In this document: positions 34,201-46,453 of the stretch, piece after piece | Numbering within the stretch: position 1 is the stretch's first letter | How the letters are laid out: each line of letters starts with the position of its first letter | NCBI RefSeq assembly: GCF_036669915.1 | Contig: NC_089318.1 | Span: 24,520,725 to 24,584,724 of the forward strand | Source: Pocillopora verrucosa | Taxonomy: Eukaryota > Cnidaria > Anthozoa > Scleractinia > Pocilloporidae | Reading direction: 5' to 3' | DNA length: 64,000 nt | Made by a program: the position numbers and the translations under genes | The notes under the pieces: generated by a model | The model's input: the letters and a program-made list of their open reading frames with translations, nothing else | Database searches by the model: none | Told to the model about the DNA's origin: nothing

Positions 34201-36829
34201 AAGGCGAGGAGACCCAGGAAGCCACTGGGCTTATAGAAGAGCCACCTCAATTACATTAATAAATAAAGTAAAGGAAAAGTGCTGCAAATGTGCGGCTAGG
34301 CCAATTCAGTGATCATTTAAGTAAAAACTCTTGCATTTTTGTCTTAAAACAAAGAAGGTTTGATGAACGAGTGACTGAAACTGGAAGAGAGTTCCAAATT
34401 TAGGACCTTGCTAGAGAATTGTAAATTGCTTGAGACTTGTACAGCACAAATGCGTTTGATAATTATTGGCTGTTCTGGTACCATAGTTGTGAATTTGGCT
34501 ATTTGTAACAAAAAGATTGAGAAGCAATGGAGGCAATAGGTTATTTCTATAATAAAACATGAATTTGGCGATTCCAAATATATTACCAGTACTTGGAAAA
34601 TATCTTAAATTCCTAGTTTGGAGAATAAAGGAGCAGAATGGGCTTGATAGTCTGAGTTGGTGATAGCCCACAGAGCTTGCTTTTGCAAGTAATAAATTCT
34701 ATTTAAGTTAGATACAGTTACAATGTTACAGGTGCAGTTACAATGGACGATATAAGGATAAATTAAGGTGTAGTACAAAGTGAGTTTGGTTGTAGAGGAT
34801 AGGAAAAAGCAAGACCTGAATATAATACCTATTGATTTAGCGATTTGTTTACATACATAGCTGATATAAACAATCTATACAAATACAATACCACACTTTC
34901 CTTAGTTAGAAACTTACCTCCTTTATTTATTTTTGAAAGAAAAGTAGATTGATAAATTATGTGAATTCTATAAACTGCAGTAATGCTCAAGACACTAAAG
35001 AGATGATGAGTTAATAAGACTTATCAATGAAATTATTTTTATTTAAATTTACAGGCAGTTAAAGGGGAGTATTACAAGAACAGATCATAAGAGTTCACAG
35101 GCTTTAAAAAAGTCTTACCAAATGCCACACACCAACAGTCACGTCCCTCTTCACCTTCAGCTGGTGCCATGTTGGCCACAGGTTTGTCCTTCTGACGAGG
35201 ATCCCAAACTTTTACAGATCCTGCCAAAACACAAATGAACAGCACCAAAGCCACAAACTCAGACCTAAAGTTTTCAACCCAAAAATTTGGCTTTTCCTTT
35301 GTTCTAGGCACATTACCATTAATAGCACTTAAAAATTGAAAACACAAATCAGACTAATTTGAAACATTATAACTTCAAATCCTTCAAACTATACAACCTA
35401 CATGTACATTGTCTGTCATGTCTTCAAAGGTCTCTTCAAAAAGAGAAAATGGGCTATCTTTGTAAAAAGAGGAAATTGAAACAGCTGGTCATTTACTCCT
35501 TTAACTTCCTGATTAATCTTGCCACTTTGTTACCACAACTGTAAGTTGAAAGAAAGTCTTAAGTCTCCCAGGGGAAGGGGTTCTGGACACAAGTAGCTTT
35601 CAAAGCATTACAAGTAATTTTCATGGCAGTACATGGCAAGGTTCCTGATCAAGTAATGTTTAGCTGCTCAAGGAAGCCAAGGCAACCTTAAATTGGTTAA
35701 AAGGTCTCTTAACAAGGAAGGTTTAATGTCACTCAACAGCAAGAAATGTAAACCTATTCTCATGAAAAACAACATGGCACCTTTAGGAGCCAATAAATTT
35801 GATTAATTTCTATCCCTGTGTATTTTTATGAAGTTCTTGCTAGTTTGCTCACAGACTAATAAATTCGTGATGATATTTCAATTTAGAGAAATTTGTAGCA
35901 CATTTTCCAACTGTATTTGCAGATAGGCCTTAACTTTGATTTGGTACAAAAGTTATGGGGAAAAAGGTGTCACTTAAATGTTGGTGTCTACAATAACTTA
36001 ATTCTGTTGATAGTTATTAATGACTCACCATCCCTACTCCCAGTGACAATCTCTGGTGCTCCCTCACCAATTCCCAGACCCCCCACACCATCAATAGTAT
36101 TCACAATCTGTGAGTGAGCTTTCACAGAATAAACTGGCCTCTCTGTGTTTTCAAGATTCCTGAAGAAAACAGTAACACTATATAATTGATCAAGAAAATC
36201 AAGGTATACTGGTTTTAAGGTCAAAAACATACAGAAAGGATGACGATTCCAAGAATTATGTGTTTGTAACTCTGTTATAACATAATTGTCTGCTTCATAC
36301 CAAATCATCATTTTCCCATCAAAGTCTCCTGTTGCAAGATATCTCTGTTGTAAACTTGAGGCTCCAAATGTTCCACATTTTAGTGCTGTCCTCTTCTCTT
36401 CCTGTGACAAAAAACATAATGTATGATCCTCAAAACTATTCTAGTAGAGGCTCAGTGATGCATTAACTTCCAATTTACATCAGACAATCTCTTACATTGT
36501 GTACAAACTATCTAACATTTTTGTTGTGAGGACATCTTGGAAAAAAAATTTTAATTGTAACTCTTGTAGTCCCTGTATTCTTCATACGTGTTGATAACAT
36601 CATTTTATCGGAAGACAGCTGCCGTCTACAAAATACAAATCTCAACACTAACATTTTTCAAAAGTTTCAGTTCCCCCTTCGAAACTTCGTATATTTGCAA
36701 AGCTCCTGTTCCACGCGCAAAGTTTCCAAGAACTACAAATCGTGCACTGCAAGGGATCCATCGTGCATCGAATAATGTGTAATCTAAAGATTTAGTAACG
36801 TGCTCTATAATCTTAGGTTTATCCACCAT
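31218..36829 (-). CDS. DNAAF10: Dynein axonemal assembly factor 10 (WD-repeat protein 92, Monad)
   Basis: Nine exons join in frame to 355 residues, close to the 357 of human WDR92: 36829-36653, 36401-36301, 36159-36029, 35220-35119, 33669-33554, 32920-32786, 32231-32134, 31863-31731 and 31292-31218. Family signatures are [79 protein letters not shown] and TLDWSPDK-like SFDWSPDK. The protein is a WD40 propeller that works with the R2TP/prefoldin-like co-chaperone complex in cytoplasmic preassembly of dynein arms, so it marks a ciliated organism. Every splice phase is consistent and no domain is missing. Introns carry a LINE fragment, two MITE copies and a 50-bp tandem duplication. Confidence 0.97.
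31542..31643. repeat. 50-bp tandem duplication
   Basis: Two head-to-tail copies (period 50) start with GAAATTCCAATTAGTTCCAC and end with GATTTGTGA, differing at a few positions. They lie in the last intron of DNAAF10. Confidence 0.9.
32515..32716. mobile_element. TTAA-flanked MITE, complete copy
   Basis: It is bounded by TTAA on both sides, with inverted ends TTAACCCTTTACACTCAAA and TTTGGAGTCAAAGGTTTAA. Length is about 200 bp with no coding capacity. TTAA target sites and CCCTTT-type ends suggest a piggyBac-mobilised MITE. It lies in a DNAAF10 intron. Confidence 0.8.
33979..34130. mobile_element. TTAA-type MITE, truncated copy
   Basis: It starts TTAACCCTTTAACTCCCAG, the best preserved terminus of this family in the window, and follows the family through GGTTGATA. 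The other end is missing, close to where the LINE fragment begins. Confidence 0.78.
34190..34850 (-). mobile_element. CR1/L2-like LINE, 3-prime fragment
   Basis: Minus-strand translation shows the C-terminal reverse-transcriptase region of a CR1/L2-type non-LTR element. Pieces in order are [66 protein letters not shown] and [15 protein letters not shown], over more than one frame and with stops. The 3-prime part to about 34190 looks like its UTR. It is 5-prime truncated and inserted in a DNAAF10 intron in gene orientation. Confidence 0.8.
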
Positions 36830-37939
36830 GGTTGCGGACCAGAGCAAACACGAACCACTTCACAGCAAATGTACGAAATCTTCCAGGCGTTCTCACCTGG
36901 GTAGGATATCGCGCATGCTTTCGCGCAATGGCCGCTGTACATCATGTCATTGGAGAATGTAGGCACGCAAGACGTTTCAAATATCCCAAATTGATCATAG
37001 GGGTTGTGCGAAACATAGAGTCACTTTGAGCTATTTATATACTATATTCACTTTCATACTGTCTTTGGTACATTTAGACATAACGATCTACTCCTGCCAT
37101 ACCAATTTTGCTGTCACATTCATAAATAAATTTTGAGCAGGTTGCACCTTTTTTTTTCTCAGTTTTCCTGACACAATTCGTGGCTTCTCCCCGGTGACTT
37201 TTAAGGCGTGTGTATGAGAGAGGCTCTTTTCTATTTCCTGTTGACCTTCATTAGTGAATACTGCAAAATATTTCCTCATAAATAGTATGACACTGTTCAG
37301 TTTAGAGGGTTCGATAACCTGATTCAACAAATGTCGCATAAAATGTTGGCGACATCAATTTTAAATAAAGGGGGTAAGTTTCTAAAAGAACTATGGTGCG
37401 GCGTCGGTGGGAGAGTATAACAAAGTAACTCAGGGACCGCGCAGCAAGTTTTCGAGTGGGGGGGGCTAAAGAAGAATGCGTGAAGGAAAATTTTTTTGTT
37501 AAATTATTTTTTGCTTAATTTATTAATCGACCACTATCTTGCTGAGATATATCACAACCCATAAGCCGAATATTCAGCGATTCATTTTCTCTCCAGGCTT
37601 TGAAATTTCTCACACCATCACATAGTACACTTTGAGCAAACAGAAACTTGCCTCACCTCGTGAAGCAAAAAAAAGACTCGTCCGACTACTCTTTTGGAAA
37701 TGAATAAAATGTCACAAAAAAAAAATATCGGCAAAATATTCTTGAAGCAAAAAAATGATGCAGGAGAAGGTTTAGGGTAAGTTTATTTGAATCAACATCA
37801 GAGGTACTGATTTCTTACAAAATTCTCACAGGGGTAAGGATATACCAGTGTAACGTTTTTTGAAGAGAAACTTGTTTACTGCTCAAAGCAGGAGCCAAGC
37901 TGAAACGGTTCAGCAGCTTAAGCCAGAGTAAGTAGCCTT
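36830..37939. other. Intergenic stretch upstream of DNAAF10
   Basis: 36830-37020 is relatively CpG-rich and is the likely DNAAF10 promoter. An open frame at 37339-37088 (minus, 83 codons) resembles nothing I know and has no supporting signals. The rest shows no feature except the 3-prime flank of the REEP gene. Confidence 0.4.
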
Positions 37940-38620
37940 TTAATTTTCTTTTGTCTTGTTTACATTATCGCCTTCGTTGCCCGCGTCTTCCAGCTCTTTA
38001 AAGCCCACAATGCCCCCGATCTTTTTAACTTCTGAGAACAGATCCACACTTTCTATAGGTTCGTAATCTTCTTCCGCCTTTTCGGCGGCCTGTCGGACAT
38101 GCTTAGCAACTTGGCAAATAGCAGTGTCGAGCTTGTTTCTGTGTCTCATTACAAAAGGACAGATGATGAGGTTGTAAATGACCGCCGTACCACTCCACGG
38201 GCCTGGAAACATGCACCAAACGAGGAGGAAGAACTTCAGCAAAAAATACAACGGAATCCACTCAAGAAAAATTTCCAAAAAATTCACCATGCTGAAAACT
38301 ACCCAGTATGTTAACCATTTGGTATCTTCCATCAGATCGCTGCTTTCGATCGCCTTCACTGATGCATAGGTCGGGAAAACGAAGCCGAGGAAATAGCAAA
38401 GAAGGTTCGCAGCGTAACCAACTGACAGGTATAATAAGATGAAACAGAGGCCGCCAAGAAATAGGGTTTGTCTCCTGACATTGGTAGCGGCCTCTAGCTT
38501 GTTTAAAAAATCAGTGAATATGTTGCGCTGTTCAAGAAGGTCGTTAATTACTTGAATTGACACACTACGTCGAACAGTTGCTACTAGCCTTTGGCAGATG
38601 TGAAATTTAGTCCTTTCCAT
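37940..38620 (-). CDS. REEP5/6-type ER-shaping protein (TB2/DP1/HVA22 family)
   Basis: A single exon encodes 226 residues from ATG 38620. The TB2/DP1/HVA22 core is clear: hydrophobic hairpin at about 53-80, FPTYASVKAIES (82-93), KWLTYWVV (101-108), a second hydrophobic hairpin 109-137 (FLEWIPLYFLLK), and an amphipathic segment around 145-170. REEP5/6 proteins bend ER tubules through these wedge hairpins and help receptor and vesicle trafficking. N-terminal KLEAATNV aligns with the KLEAKTGV of REEP5. The N-terminus is about 20 residues longer than in human REEP5 and the tail is acidic (EEDYEPIESVDLF). Lack of introns in an intron-rich neighbourhood suggests a retrocopy that stayed open, although no poly-A tract is visible downstream. 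Confidence 0.92.
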   Translation of the reverse strand: MERTKFHICQRLVATVRRSVSIQVINDLLEQRNIFTDFLNKLEAATNVRRQTLFLGGLCFILLYLSVGYAANLLCYFLGFVFPTYASVKAIESSDLMEDTKWLTYWVVFSMVNFLEIFLEWIPLYFLLKFFLLVWCMFPGPWSGTAVIYNLIICPFVMRHRNKLDTAICQVAKHVRQAAEKAEEDYEPIESVDLFSEVKKIGGIVGFKELEDAGNEGDNVNKTKEN

Positions 38621-39238
38621 ACTCCATGAGGATGATCTTGAACCTCGAATAAGCGAGAGACGCCACTTAAATTTGGTCGCTTGATATCTAATTAACAATT
38701 TATGATTTCACTAATCAGGTAATTGAATTTAAAGCGCGCAACTCGCGCATGATCTCAAACGGTATGTTAGATGTTGAAAGTTTCACCCCTTACCATCTTT
38801 GCGATTTTGCCCCCTGATGTAAACTGTTTTATTTTAGGGGGGCGAAACGTCCATAAACCGTATGTGAGAGTGACGGATGACTCACCACTGATATCTCGGG
38901 CGAATGTATCAAATAGACGACGCCTATCTGCCGGTTCTCAGGAGCTCCTAAATTTGGAAAAATATAGGCACAAGAAGTCACGATTTTCACATTTAATTCA
39001 CTGGTAAATATCATATATGAGAGGCACCCGAAAAGCATTTTCTGAAAACCTCGAAAAATGTTGTACAAACTGTCAATATGGATTAGCTTTATGCTGAAGT
39101 TTAGAACAGTACTGGAATTACACTAAAATAAAGCCACCAATAAGTTTTCAACGCAATAGGTAATAAGGGCGAAGGAAGGATTGCGTTTTCCCAAAATCAC
39201 TCTTTAGAATCTACCGCGACTGATCTTTTTTACCACTA

Positions 39239-39281
<43 letters not shown>

Positions 39282-40317
39282 CATCATCATCATCATTATT
39301 ATCATTTACACTATTAACACAACTATCATCAATGTTATTACCATCATTTTTTGCGAACAAACAAAACAAAGCCCACATGTTGCGGCGGAGAAGACTATTA
39401 AATGAGATTACTCGTGTGAGACTTCTAAAGTCTTGGATTTTGCTGGATGCAATTTTTATATTAAAGTTAATTGAGTTCATGATTTTGAATTCAAAGGACA
39501 GCAGGATCTCATAAGAATGAGTGACTTGTTTGTCATCAACGCAATTTCCATCTTTGCTCTCATGATATGAATGGAAAGAAAACGGTCAATCAAAATCTGA
39601 AGTTAACATTGTTAACATCAGCAATTCTGATTAAAATTGATGAGAATTTAAAGGAAACATGGCAAAAAGTTGATTTGTATGTTAAATGATCAGAGATCAG
39701 GCAATACCATAACTATGATTAGATCGACGTTTACATCAACGTACCCTTCATTCGCGGCTTTTGCTGAGCGCGCCATCTCTTAAAAGAGTTAAAATTTAAT
39801 TGCCTAACATTTCCCGTGGCTTAATGCTGTTTGTGGCGTACGTTTGGAGGAATGTAACACATAAAGGTCATCAAGCTCGATTGGTTTACATCACAATATT
39901 TCAAGATGTTTCGGTTCTTCGACTATTGTTGCAAATCGAAAGGAAACGAACGTGAGGGCAGACACACACAGAGAGACACACCCACACAATACAAAAGATA
40001 AAGCGAAATAGCTCAATAGAAAATGGTTAGACACATCAAAGACAAACGAGGATTTTAAATCATACTGACAAACTGCGACATTCACGAAACGTTATTTGGC
40101 TGCTTTAAGAAGTGGATCAAACTCCTTATTTGCTCATTTTCGGCAATGAAATGAGCTGATCGAATCTTTTCGAAAGAACCGTCGTAATGAAAAACGTTGA
40201 CTCAAATTCCTTAACCCTAAAATATCACTTTGCCTGCTTGCATCGGATCCCATTACCGGTCACACAAGGCAAGGGTTTTGGATAGTTTGAGTCTTCTTGC
40301 AACCATGACAACTCGTT
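38621..40317. other. Intergenic stretch
   Basis: The only feature I can name is the trinucleotide microsatellite at 39236-39305. Open frames crossing it are low-complexity artefacts. Confidence 0.45.
39236..39305. repeat. (ATT)n/(ATC)n microsatellite
   Basis: About 14 ATT units pass into ATC units and back, giving poly-Leu or poly-Asn readings on the two strands. Confidence 0.95.
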
Positions 40318-42569
40318 TTAATGCCAACAAGCCGGTAGGAAAGCGGGAATCAAAATTATTCTTATGATTACTTTTTGCAGAGTTGTGTCAAAATCAACCT
40401 GATATTCTCTTGCCTGAAATAAATTAACCTTGTCGTGCTTTTGTCGCGGCTCGAGCACATTAAGGCGAAACCATAGCTTATGTGTTAATGGCACCTCTAG
40501 TCGTTGTCTTTTGCCAAAAGTTTGACGCATTTCGTTATTTGACGACCGAGCTAAGAAACAACCATCTTTCCAGTTGTATTTCTCCAAATAAGATACACCA
40601 GTCACCCACACTTTAAACATTTCTGATTCAAGTGGAAGACAGGACAGTAGAACTTTTAACTCCTGTGAGAGGCGGACCAAGACCGAAGTCCTCCTTACAA
40701 TATCAACACAAAAACAAGCAGACAAGTGATGAGAATAAAGGGAAATATCGATCAGGGGGTTATTAGTTGATTTAATACCAAATTCTTAGAACTAACGTCA
40801 TAAACATTGTAAGGCAGACAGTAAGGAGAATTACTAATGAGATGTTTGGCTTGTTCTCACGAAAAAGCTCAGGCTTGACTCTGTCTCATATACTCTTGAA
40901 AAATTGTTGTTCAAATATTCTGGACTACTATTGAAATTTGGTGGAAAGGAAATTAAAACAAACGAGATTACTTCATGCATTATAAACTCTGAAATCTTTA
41001 GTGTTTGTATTGGCTGCCTCTCTGTGCTTCCTTTAGTTTCATCGCTCAAAATCCTCAGTTGAGTCCCTTCTTACTGAAGTAAGCTCCTTAGTAATTCGCT
41101 TTCATTTCAATGGATATCCAAAAAGTCATTATTATCTAATTTTAATTTAGCAGCACGTAACAAATGTAAGGCATTTAAAACGGTGAGGTAAACCACAGAA
41201 GCTTTCGATCAAAAACATTTAGCGGGTTTACATTTATTGAGTTTCCTGAAAATTTTTAAAGCATAAGGCCGTTTGGAACTTTCATGGGTCCGTTTTGGAG
41301 TCAGATGAAAAGTTCAGACAGTTCTCTGTACCTTTGGCTCATTCTGTTGGGTAAGTACCAATTTGTTGTAAGAAACAGAGAAAGAAAAATGTCACAATAA
41401 CTGCGCTCCGAGAATAGAACTCAATAAAACTTTCTGACCAATCCATCTTCACGTGGTCGTGGGCCTGGTAAAATGTGCACAAAATTGTTAAAGGAAATTC
41501 TATACCCATATGGTAACAGTGATTTTCTTCGAGAAGTAGGCAAGTGAAGTAATGGCATGACAACTAAGAAGTGCACCCTTATCAAAACAACGTTTCCATG
41601 AAGGAAAAAATCTAAGAGAAATTAAGCCTTTGTTGAAATGGACCACAATAAAGTTGAGGATCAAATATACTTTCACAAATGAGAGAATCTTTTGAGTAGA
41701 ATTTTTCCAAAATGTTTTGAGATATTAAAAAGACATGTTTGCTACATTGCTTCCAAGGTTATAGCTCAATAATCATCCCGTGCACATTAACTCCGCCCCA
41801 TCTGCGTCAAGAACTCGAATTGTTGGACAGAATATTATAACAAAAGATGCATTTTTTAGGCTTCGGCAAGCAGGTTTTTCAGTAGCAACACGGTTTACCC
41901 AGAAAACTTCAAAAGTTTTCGTTCTGTAAGGCTTTGAGCGTACGAAACGAGCGAAACGAGTTCGAAACGAGCTAGACGATTATCCTTTGTAAAAAGTTCA
42001 TGAAATATTAAAAACTTTCCTAGATTTCGTCATTATATAGCTCTGATTTCAGGGGCCATAAAGGTCGGTAGGACATCTTAAAATAAAAGAGCTTAGCATA
42101 TAGTTGACCGAAGCATATGACCAAGGCCAACCTGAATATGCTCTCGCGGGACAAATTTTTGGAATAAAATATTTCGCTTTGGAGTGAAGTTCACCTGCAT
42201 GGCGTCTGCACATACCAAGGAATCGTTTACACGAGTAATAAGCAAATTATATTTGACAATGGTATGCGAATTCCAACTCAAGCACTTTCAATCCAATAAA
42301 ATCACAATTTAATTTATTTTAGCCGCCACGGAAAACAAAACGATGAACACTGTGTCGGTCACCGGGAAGACCCATTAAAATGTAGTGAACAAAGTGACTC
42401 AGGATTATTTCGTGTAAACACATAAAAAACTTACCTGAAAAGAAAAAATCAGTTATTTTATTTTCTCGAGAATAAACAGGATTGTAAAGATTTCCGTATA
42501 ACTCTAGATTATTCAAAGCTGTAGTTCCAAAGGCAATCTGTTTTTGCCATTGTTTTCTTTCTCCAAGAA
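40318..42569 (-). CDS. Candidate multi-exon gene, unrecognised
   Basis: Exon-like stretches with good splice sites lie at 42569-42435 (GERKQWQKQIAFGTTAL ... LYGNLYNPVYS; acceptor TTATAG, donor CAG|GTAAGT) and near 41482-41373 (HDHVKMDWSESFIEFYS then a hydrophobic SAVIVTFFFLCFL). A third is at 40693-40318 (VLLSCLPLESEMFKVWV, SYLEKYNWKDGCFLARSS, HKLWFRLNVLEPRQ, to a stop). An open piece at about 42281-42130 may be another exon, but its phase does not join the first. I cannot link all pieces in frame and do not recognise the family. The hydrophobic segment suggests a membrane protein. It could be one decayed gene or two genes. Confidence 0.35.
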
Positions 42570-43448
42570 CTATAAGCATAATGAGATATAGAGCTGTGCG
42601 GAAATCTTGCCACACAATTAGATACGTTGAACAGTTTATAATTAAGTCAAATCCTCTATTGAAATATCGCAAAATGACAGTTGGGCGGCCTAAGCATCTA
42701 CTAAAGAAGGAATGAAGACTTAAAACCATATAATCCCGAATACGCCTTTTTTAATCACTTTTGAGAGGAAAATCATTCGAAACATCCCAGTAATCCAGTC
42801 TGGCGCGATTTCATTTGTGCTCTTTCTCTGTTCATTGTGGACAACATCATTATCATTCATTATTATTATTTGAGTCCAACATCTTTCGGCTGAGGTTTCA
42901 CTTGTTAAAATCTCAACTTCATGGCATTTTTTCTTTTTTTTTTGCTAAATTGTTTAGTGCCATTAATTTGTTTTGTTAAATCGTTTCACTGAAGTATTAA
43001 TTCTCTGACGCTTCTATACTCAAGATTTTATTGACGAGTTTGAGTAATCTATTAATGACTTCAATAAAGGCAAGATTTTGACGCAGAAATTGCGGCTTTA
43101 AATGTTCTCGCTATCTGAAGGGTCTCCAGGGGTGATAGCTTTTACGGTTGACGGTTAATTTCTTTCCGCGTCGATCAAAAGAAAATATTTTACGGTTAAC
43201 TTTCTTGACGATTTACAGTTGACTGTTAATCGCATTGAGACCCTCTGTCTAGGTCACTTATCTGTCATTGGAATTGTTCAATTTCCAGCTAGATCTGAAA
43301 AGCAGAAACACCAGAATTACTGTGACTTTATGACACAAGACACTCCAAATTCCTGTCCCCCCCTCCTCCCTCAAGCACATGCAAACAATCGCTAATAAAG
43401 GTTTTTTTTTCCCACTTTTCGATTCTTTTCTAGTGTTCTTTCCCATAG
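42570..43448. other. Stretch upstream of the Ig gene
   Basis: The signal-peptide exon of the Ig-domain gene should lie here or further left. MAFFLFFFLLNCLVPL at 42931 on the plus strand looks like a signal peptide, but no donor in the required phase follows. A MITE copy is at 43119-43244. Confidence 0.4.
43119..43244. repeat. MITE with AGGGTCY ends, copy 2
   Basis: The ends AGGGTCTCC and TTGAGACCCT are inverted. The interior has repeated TTACGGTTAAC-like motifs as in the copy at 10186-10355. Confidence 0.7.
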
Positions 43449-46180
43449 AGACACAGCCACTAAAAATACTATTGACTCCTCGCCGATCTTCACACTCAGT
43501 AAAGGTTGGTGAACATGTGACACTGATATGCACAACAGGGCCAAGTGTTAAAGCAACATACAAATGGCAGAATGATTTAGCTATAGGAACAGGAAAAGAG
43601 CCGAGTATGATAACAGGAAATGCTACATTGAAAATATGGAAGACAAAATTACATCACACTGGAGTCTACAGCTGTACAGAAACACGAAAGGGAGAAGAAA
43701 TTCTACAACAAACCCGTTCGGTTTTGTTAACCATCGTAGGTAAGACTATTATTCTGTTACGATTTAAAGGTATTGTTTGTCTGGTAGGTTTAATGTCATT
43801 AGATGCATAACTTACACAAGTTTTCCTTTGTTCTATGGTAATCGAATCAATAAGAAACTGCACCTAACAAAGACCTTGTTAATAGAGCAGTTGCGTCCAT
43901 TTTAACTTCTTTAAGCGAACAAAACCGCTTACTTTTTTTGCGAAGACCCCGAAGTTGTTCTGATAGCGAAAGCTAAAAGAAAATGGAAATCAAAGATATC
44001 CAGTTAATCACACTTTGAATTGACGATAGTCCTTGGGGTCGAGGCCCACGCATGAAAGCGAGACGAGTGTCAGCCAGTCCTGGATGGAACCCGAACCCTG
44101 ATATCGTATGACCTATAGATCAACACGACACAAATAGTATAGGTTCTCCAAGCGTCAAACGTAACCAAAGATTTATATTGGAAGCTCCGATATGCTCACC
44201 TGGCGTGGGTTAGCGTTTATAAATGTGTAACAATGAACACTGACTGACTGCAATGTCAACACTACAAACCAAATATTCATAACATTTTCCAAACCAAACT
44301 TCTTCATACCACTAGCTTCTTCGCAGCACCTTGTGTGGAGAATGGCCAATTGACCTTAATTGTTATATACATTTTTTTTAATTTTAGACATGTGCCATGA
44401 GGCCACAATTACGATTCAACCCACCCTTGCAAGAATTTATTCCGAAGGAACAGACCTCACATTATACTGTGAGTGTTCTAGCAATTCTAATGAAAAGACC
44501 ATAACATGGATCAAGAACGGTGCCAAAGTTACACCACATAACCGCCAGAGTATAACTTCGGACGGCAAAAAATTGATGCTCAAGAATGTAAAGTTTGCTG
44601 ATAGTGGTAAATACGCTTGTAATGTTACAGTGGACAGGATGGTGACAGCGACATCAAAGGAACTTGAGCTTTGGGGTACGACCCACAACTTTTATAGGTG
44701 GAAGTGTATCTTTTCAAAAGACTAGTCATTTTACATTCACCAAAGAGAGGGGGGGGCGACTTTGGGGGTCACATGGTTTTCAGGGGAAACAGAGTGGGGG
44801 GAATCAGTCATCGCCGACAGATATAAAGGGAAACTAGAGAAAATGACTGCCAGTTAACCGTTTATACGAGGGGGTGGTGTTAAGTAGACAGGGACAGTAG
44901 AATTAAAGATTTCAAGAAACTCACGGTAACTGGTTTGACGCGCGACTAACACGCCTGCGCTCTGAGACATTTTAAAGTGGTTTTAACTAACTGTGCCTAC
45001 ATTATACCACTGTTGATATGCGTCTAGTTAATGTTCTATGACGCACGTGCTCATGAGCGCTTGTAATCTCCCCTTTGAGTAAAACTTTGCTAGAACGCAT
45101 GATGATGAGGCTTAGACGGGTTAATTCATAAATATACCAAAGAATAAGAATTTGGAGAACACTGAATACCTTACTTACATGACGTGAAAATCACAATATG
45201 TCTTTTTTTCCTTTTCAGTGGGAAACAAACCAGAAATCACTGATTATCCACCGGAAGTAACGCAATTTAAATTGTGGACACAGTATATTTTTTTGACTTG
45301 CATAGCAGAGGGAGTACCATATCCACGAGTAAAGTGGTACTTCAATGGCGGACCTGATGAGTCGCAAATTCCTGTGCCAAACGACGGAACTAATTTCACG
45401 GTCTTTGACAACGGGACCATGGCAATAAGGGAATTCAGATCATATCATGTAGCTGTCTACAAGTGCATGGCTATTAATATCCTGGGGTCTACGAAGAGGA
45501 TAATTCATATTCAAACCCCAAGTAAGTTTAACCCGCTGACAATGAAGGCGGCAGCGACGCGAAAGCGATTGGAGAGAGAGAGGAAGGGAGAGAGGGAGGG
45601 AGAGAGAGAGTGTGGAGCGAGTTCTCTAATCTGACCTAATCCTGGTGGAATGAGAGGTTACTCAAATACTTCCAAGAACAGTGTTCTATTTAAAGAGTCA
45701 TGTGATTTCCGAGCAGTTTTTTATGTGTGCACTAATGTATTTAGTTTTTTGTGTGCAGTAAAAATAGAAGTACAAAGAAAAGTATCAGCAGCTGAGGGAA
45801 AGTCGTTCAATTGGCGCTGCACAGTCGAAGGTCTTCCAAAACCAAACGTCTACTGGGCGGATGCAAAGAGAAATGAAATAAGAGAAGGCACTCGATTCAT
45901 AACAAGGTTTGCGGAGGAATTACGAATACAAAATGTACGCATGGGTGACTCTGGGCGGTACTATTGTGTCGCTTACCGTAATGAAACTCGTGAATCCAAA
46001 TGGACTGAATTGAGGATGGACGTTTATGGTAAGTAGTGTTGAGAATGTCCAGCTATAGCACCTGTATCATTAAACAAGGGAAAAATAAAAAGTGCCACGT
46101 TATATTATGTAGCGTCAAGTCAAGTCAAGTCAAGTCGTATAATGAGATTATGATAAAGATGATAATAAATCATAATAATA

Positions 46181-46215
<35 letters not shown>

Positions 46216-46417
46216 AAGATTGAGCTTAGCCTAAACTTCTAATGTTTTTTTCCCCTCCCATGATAGGGCCTGTACCCTAATGAGTTTGTTTTAAAACTCT
46301 CCGCATTCAAACCCTACTTTAAGGACCTTTGCGAAAATAAACTCTTAAAAAAAAAGAATTCATCCGGCAGTAGCGGCTGAAAGCAAAACGCGAACCCGAG
46401 GTCTGGGCTGGTCTTTT

Positions 46418-46453
<36 letters not shown>

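Noticed and set aside
37088-37339. 83-codon minus-strand open frame
   Set aside because: No motif, homologue in memory, or supporting splice or promoter signal; within chance expectation.
39211-39514. Poly-Asn or poly-Leu open frames
   Set aside because: They are produced by the ATT/ATC microsatellite on both strands.
42931-43000. Signal-peptide exon of the Ig gene
   Set aside because: The hydrophobic MAFFLFFFLLNC reading is attractive, but no GT donor in phase 1 precedes its stop.
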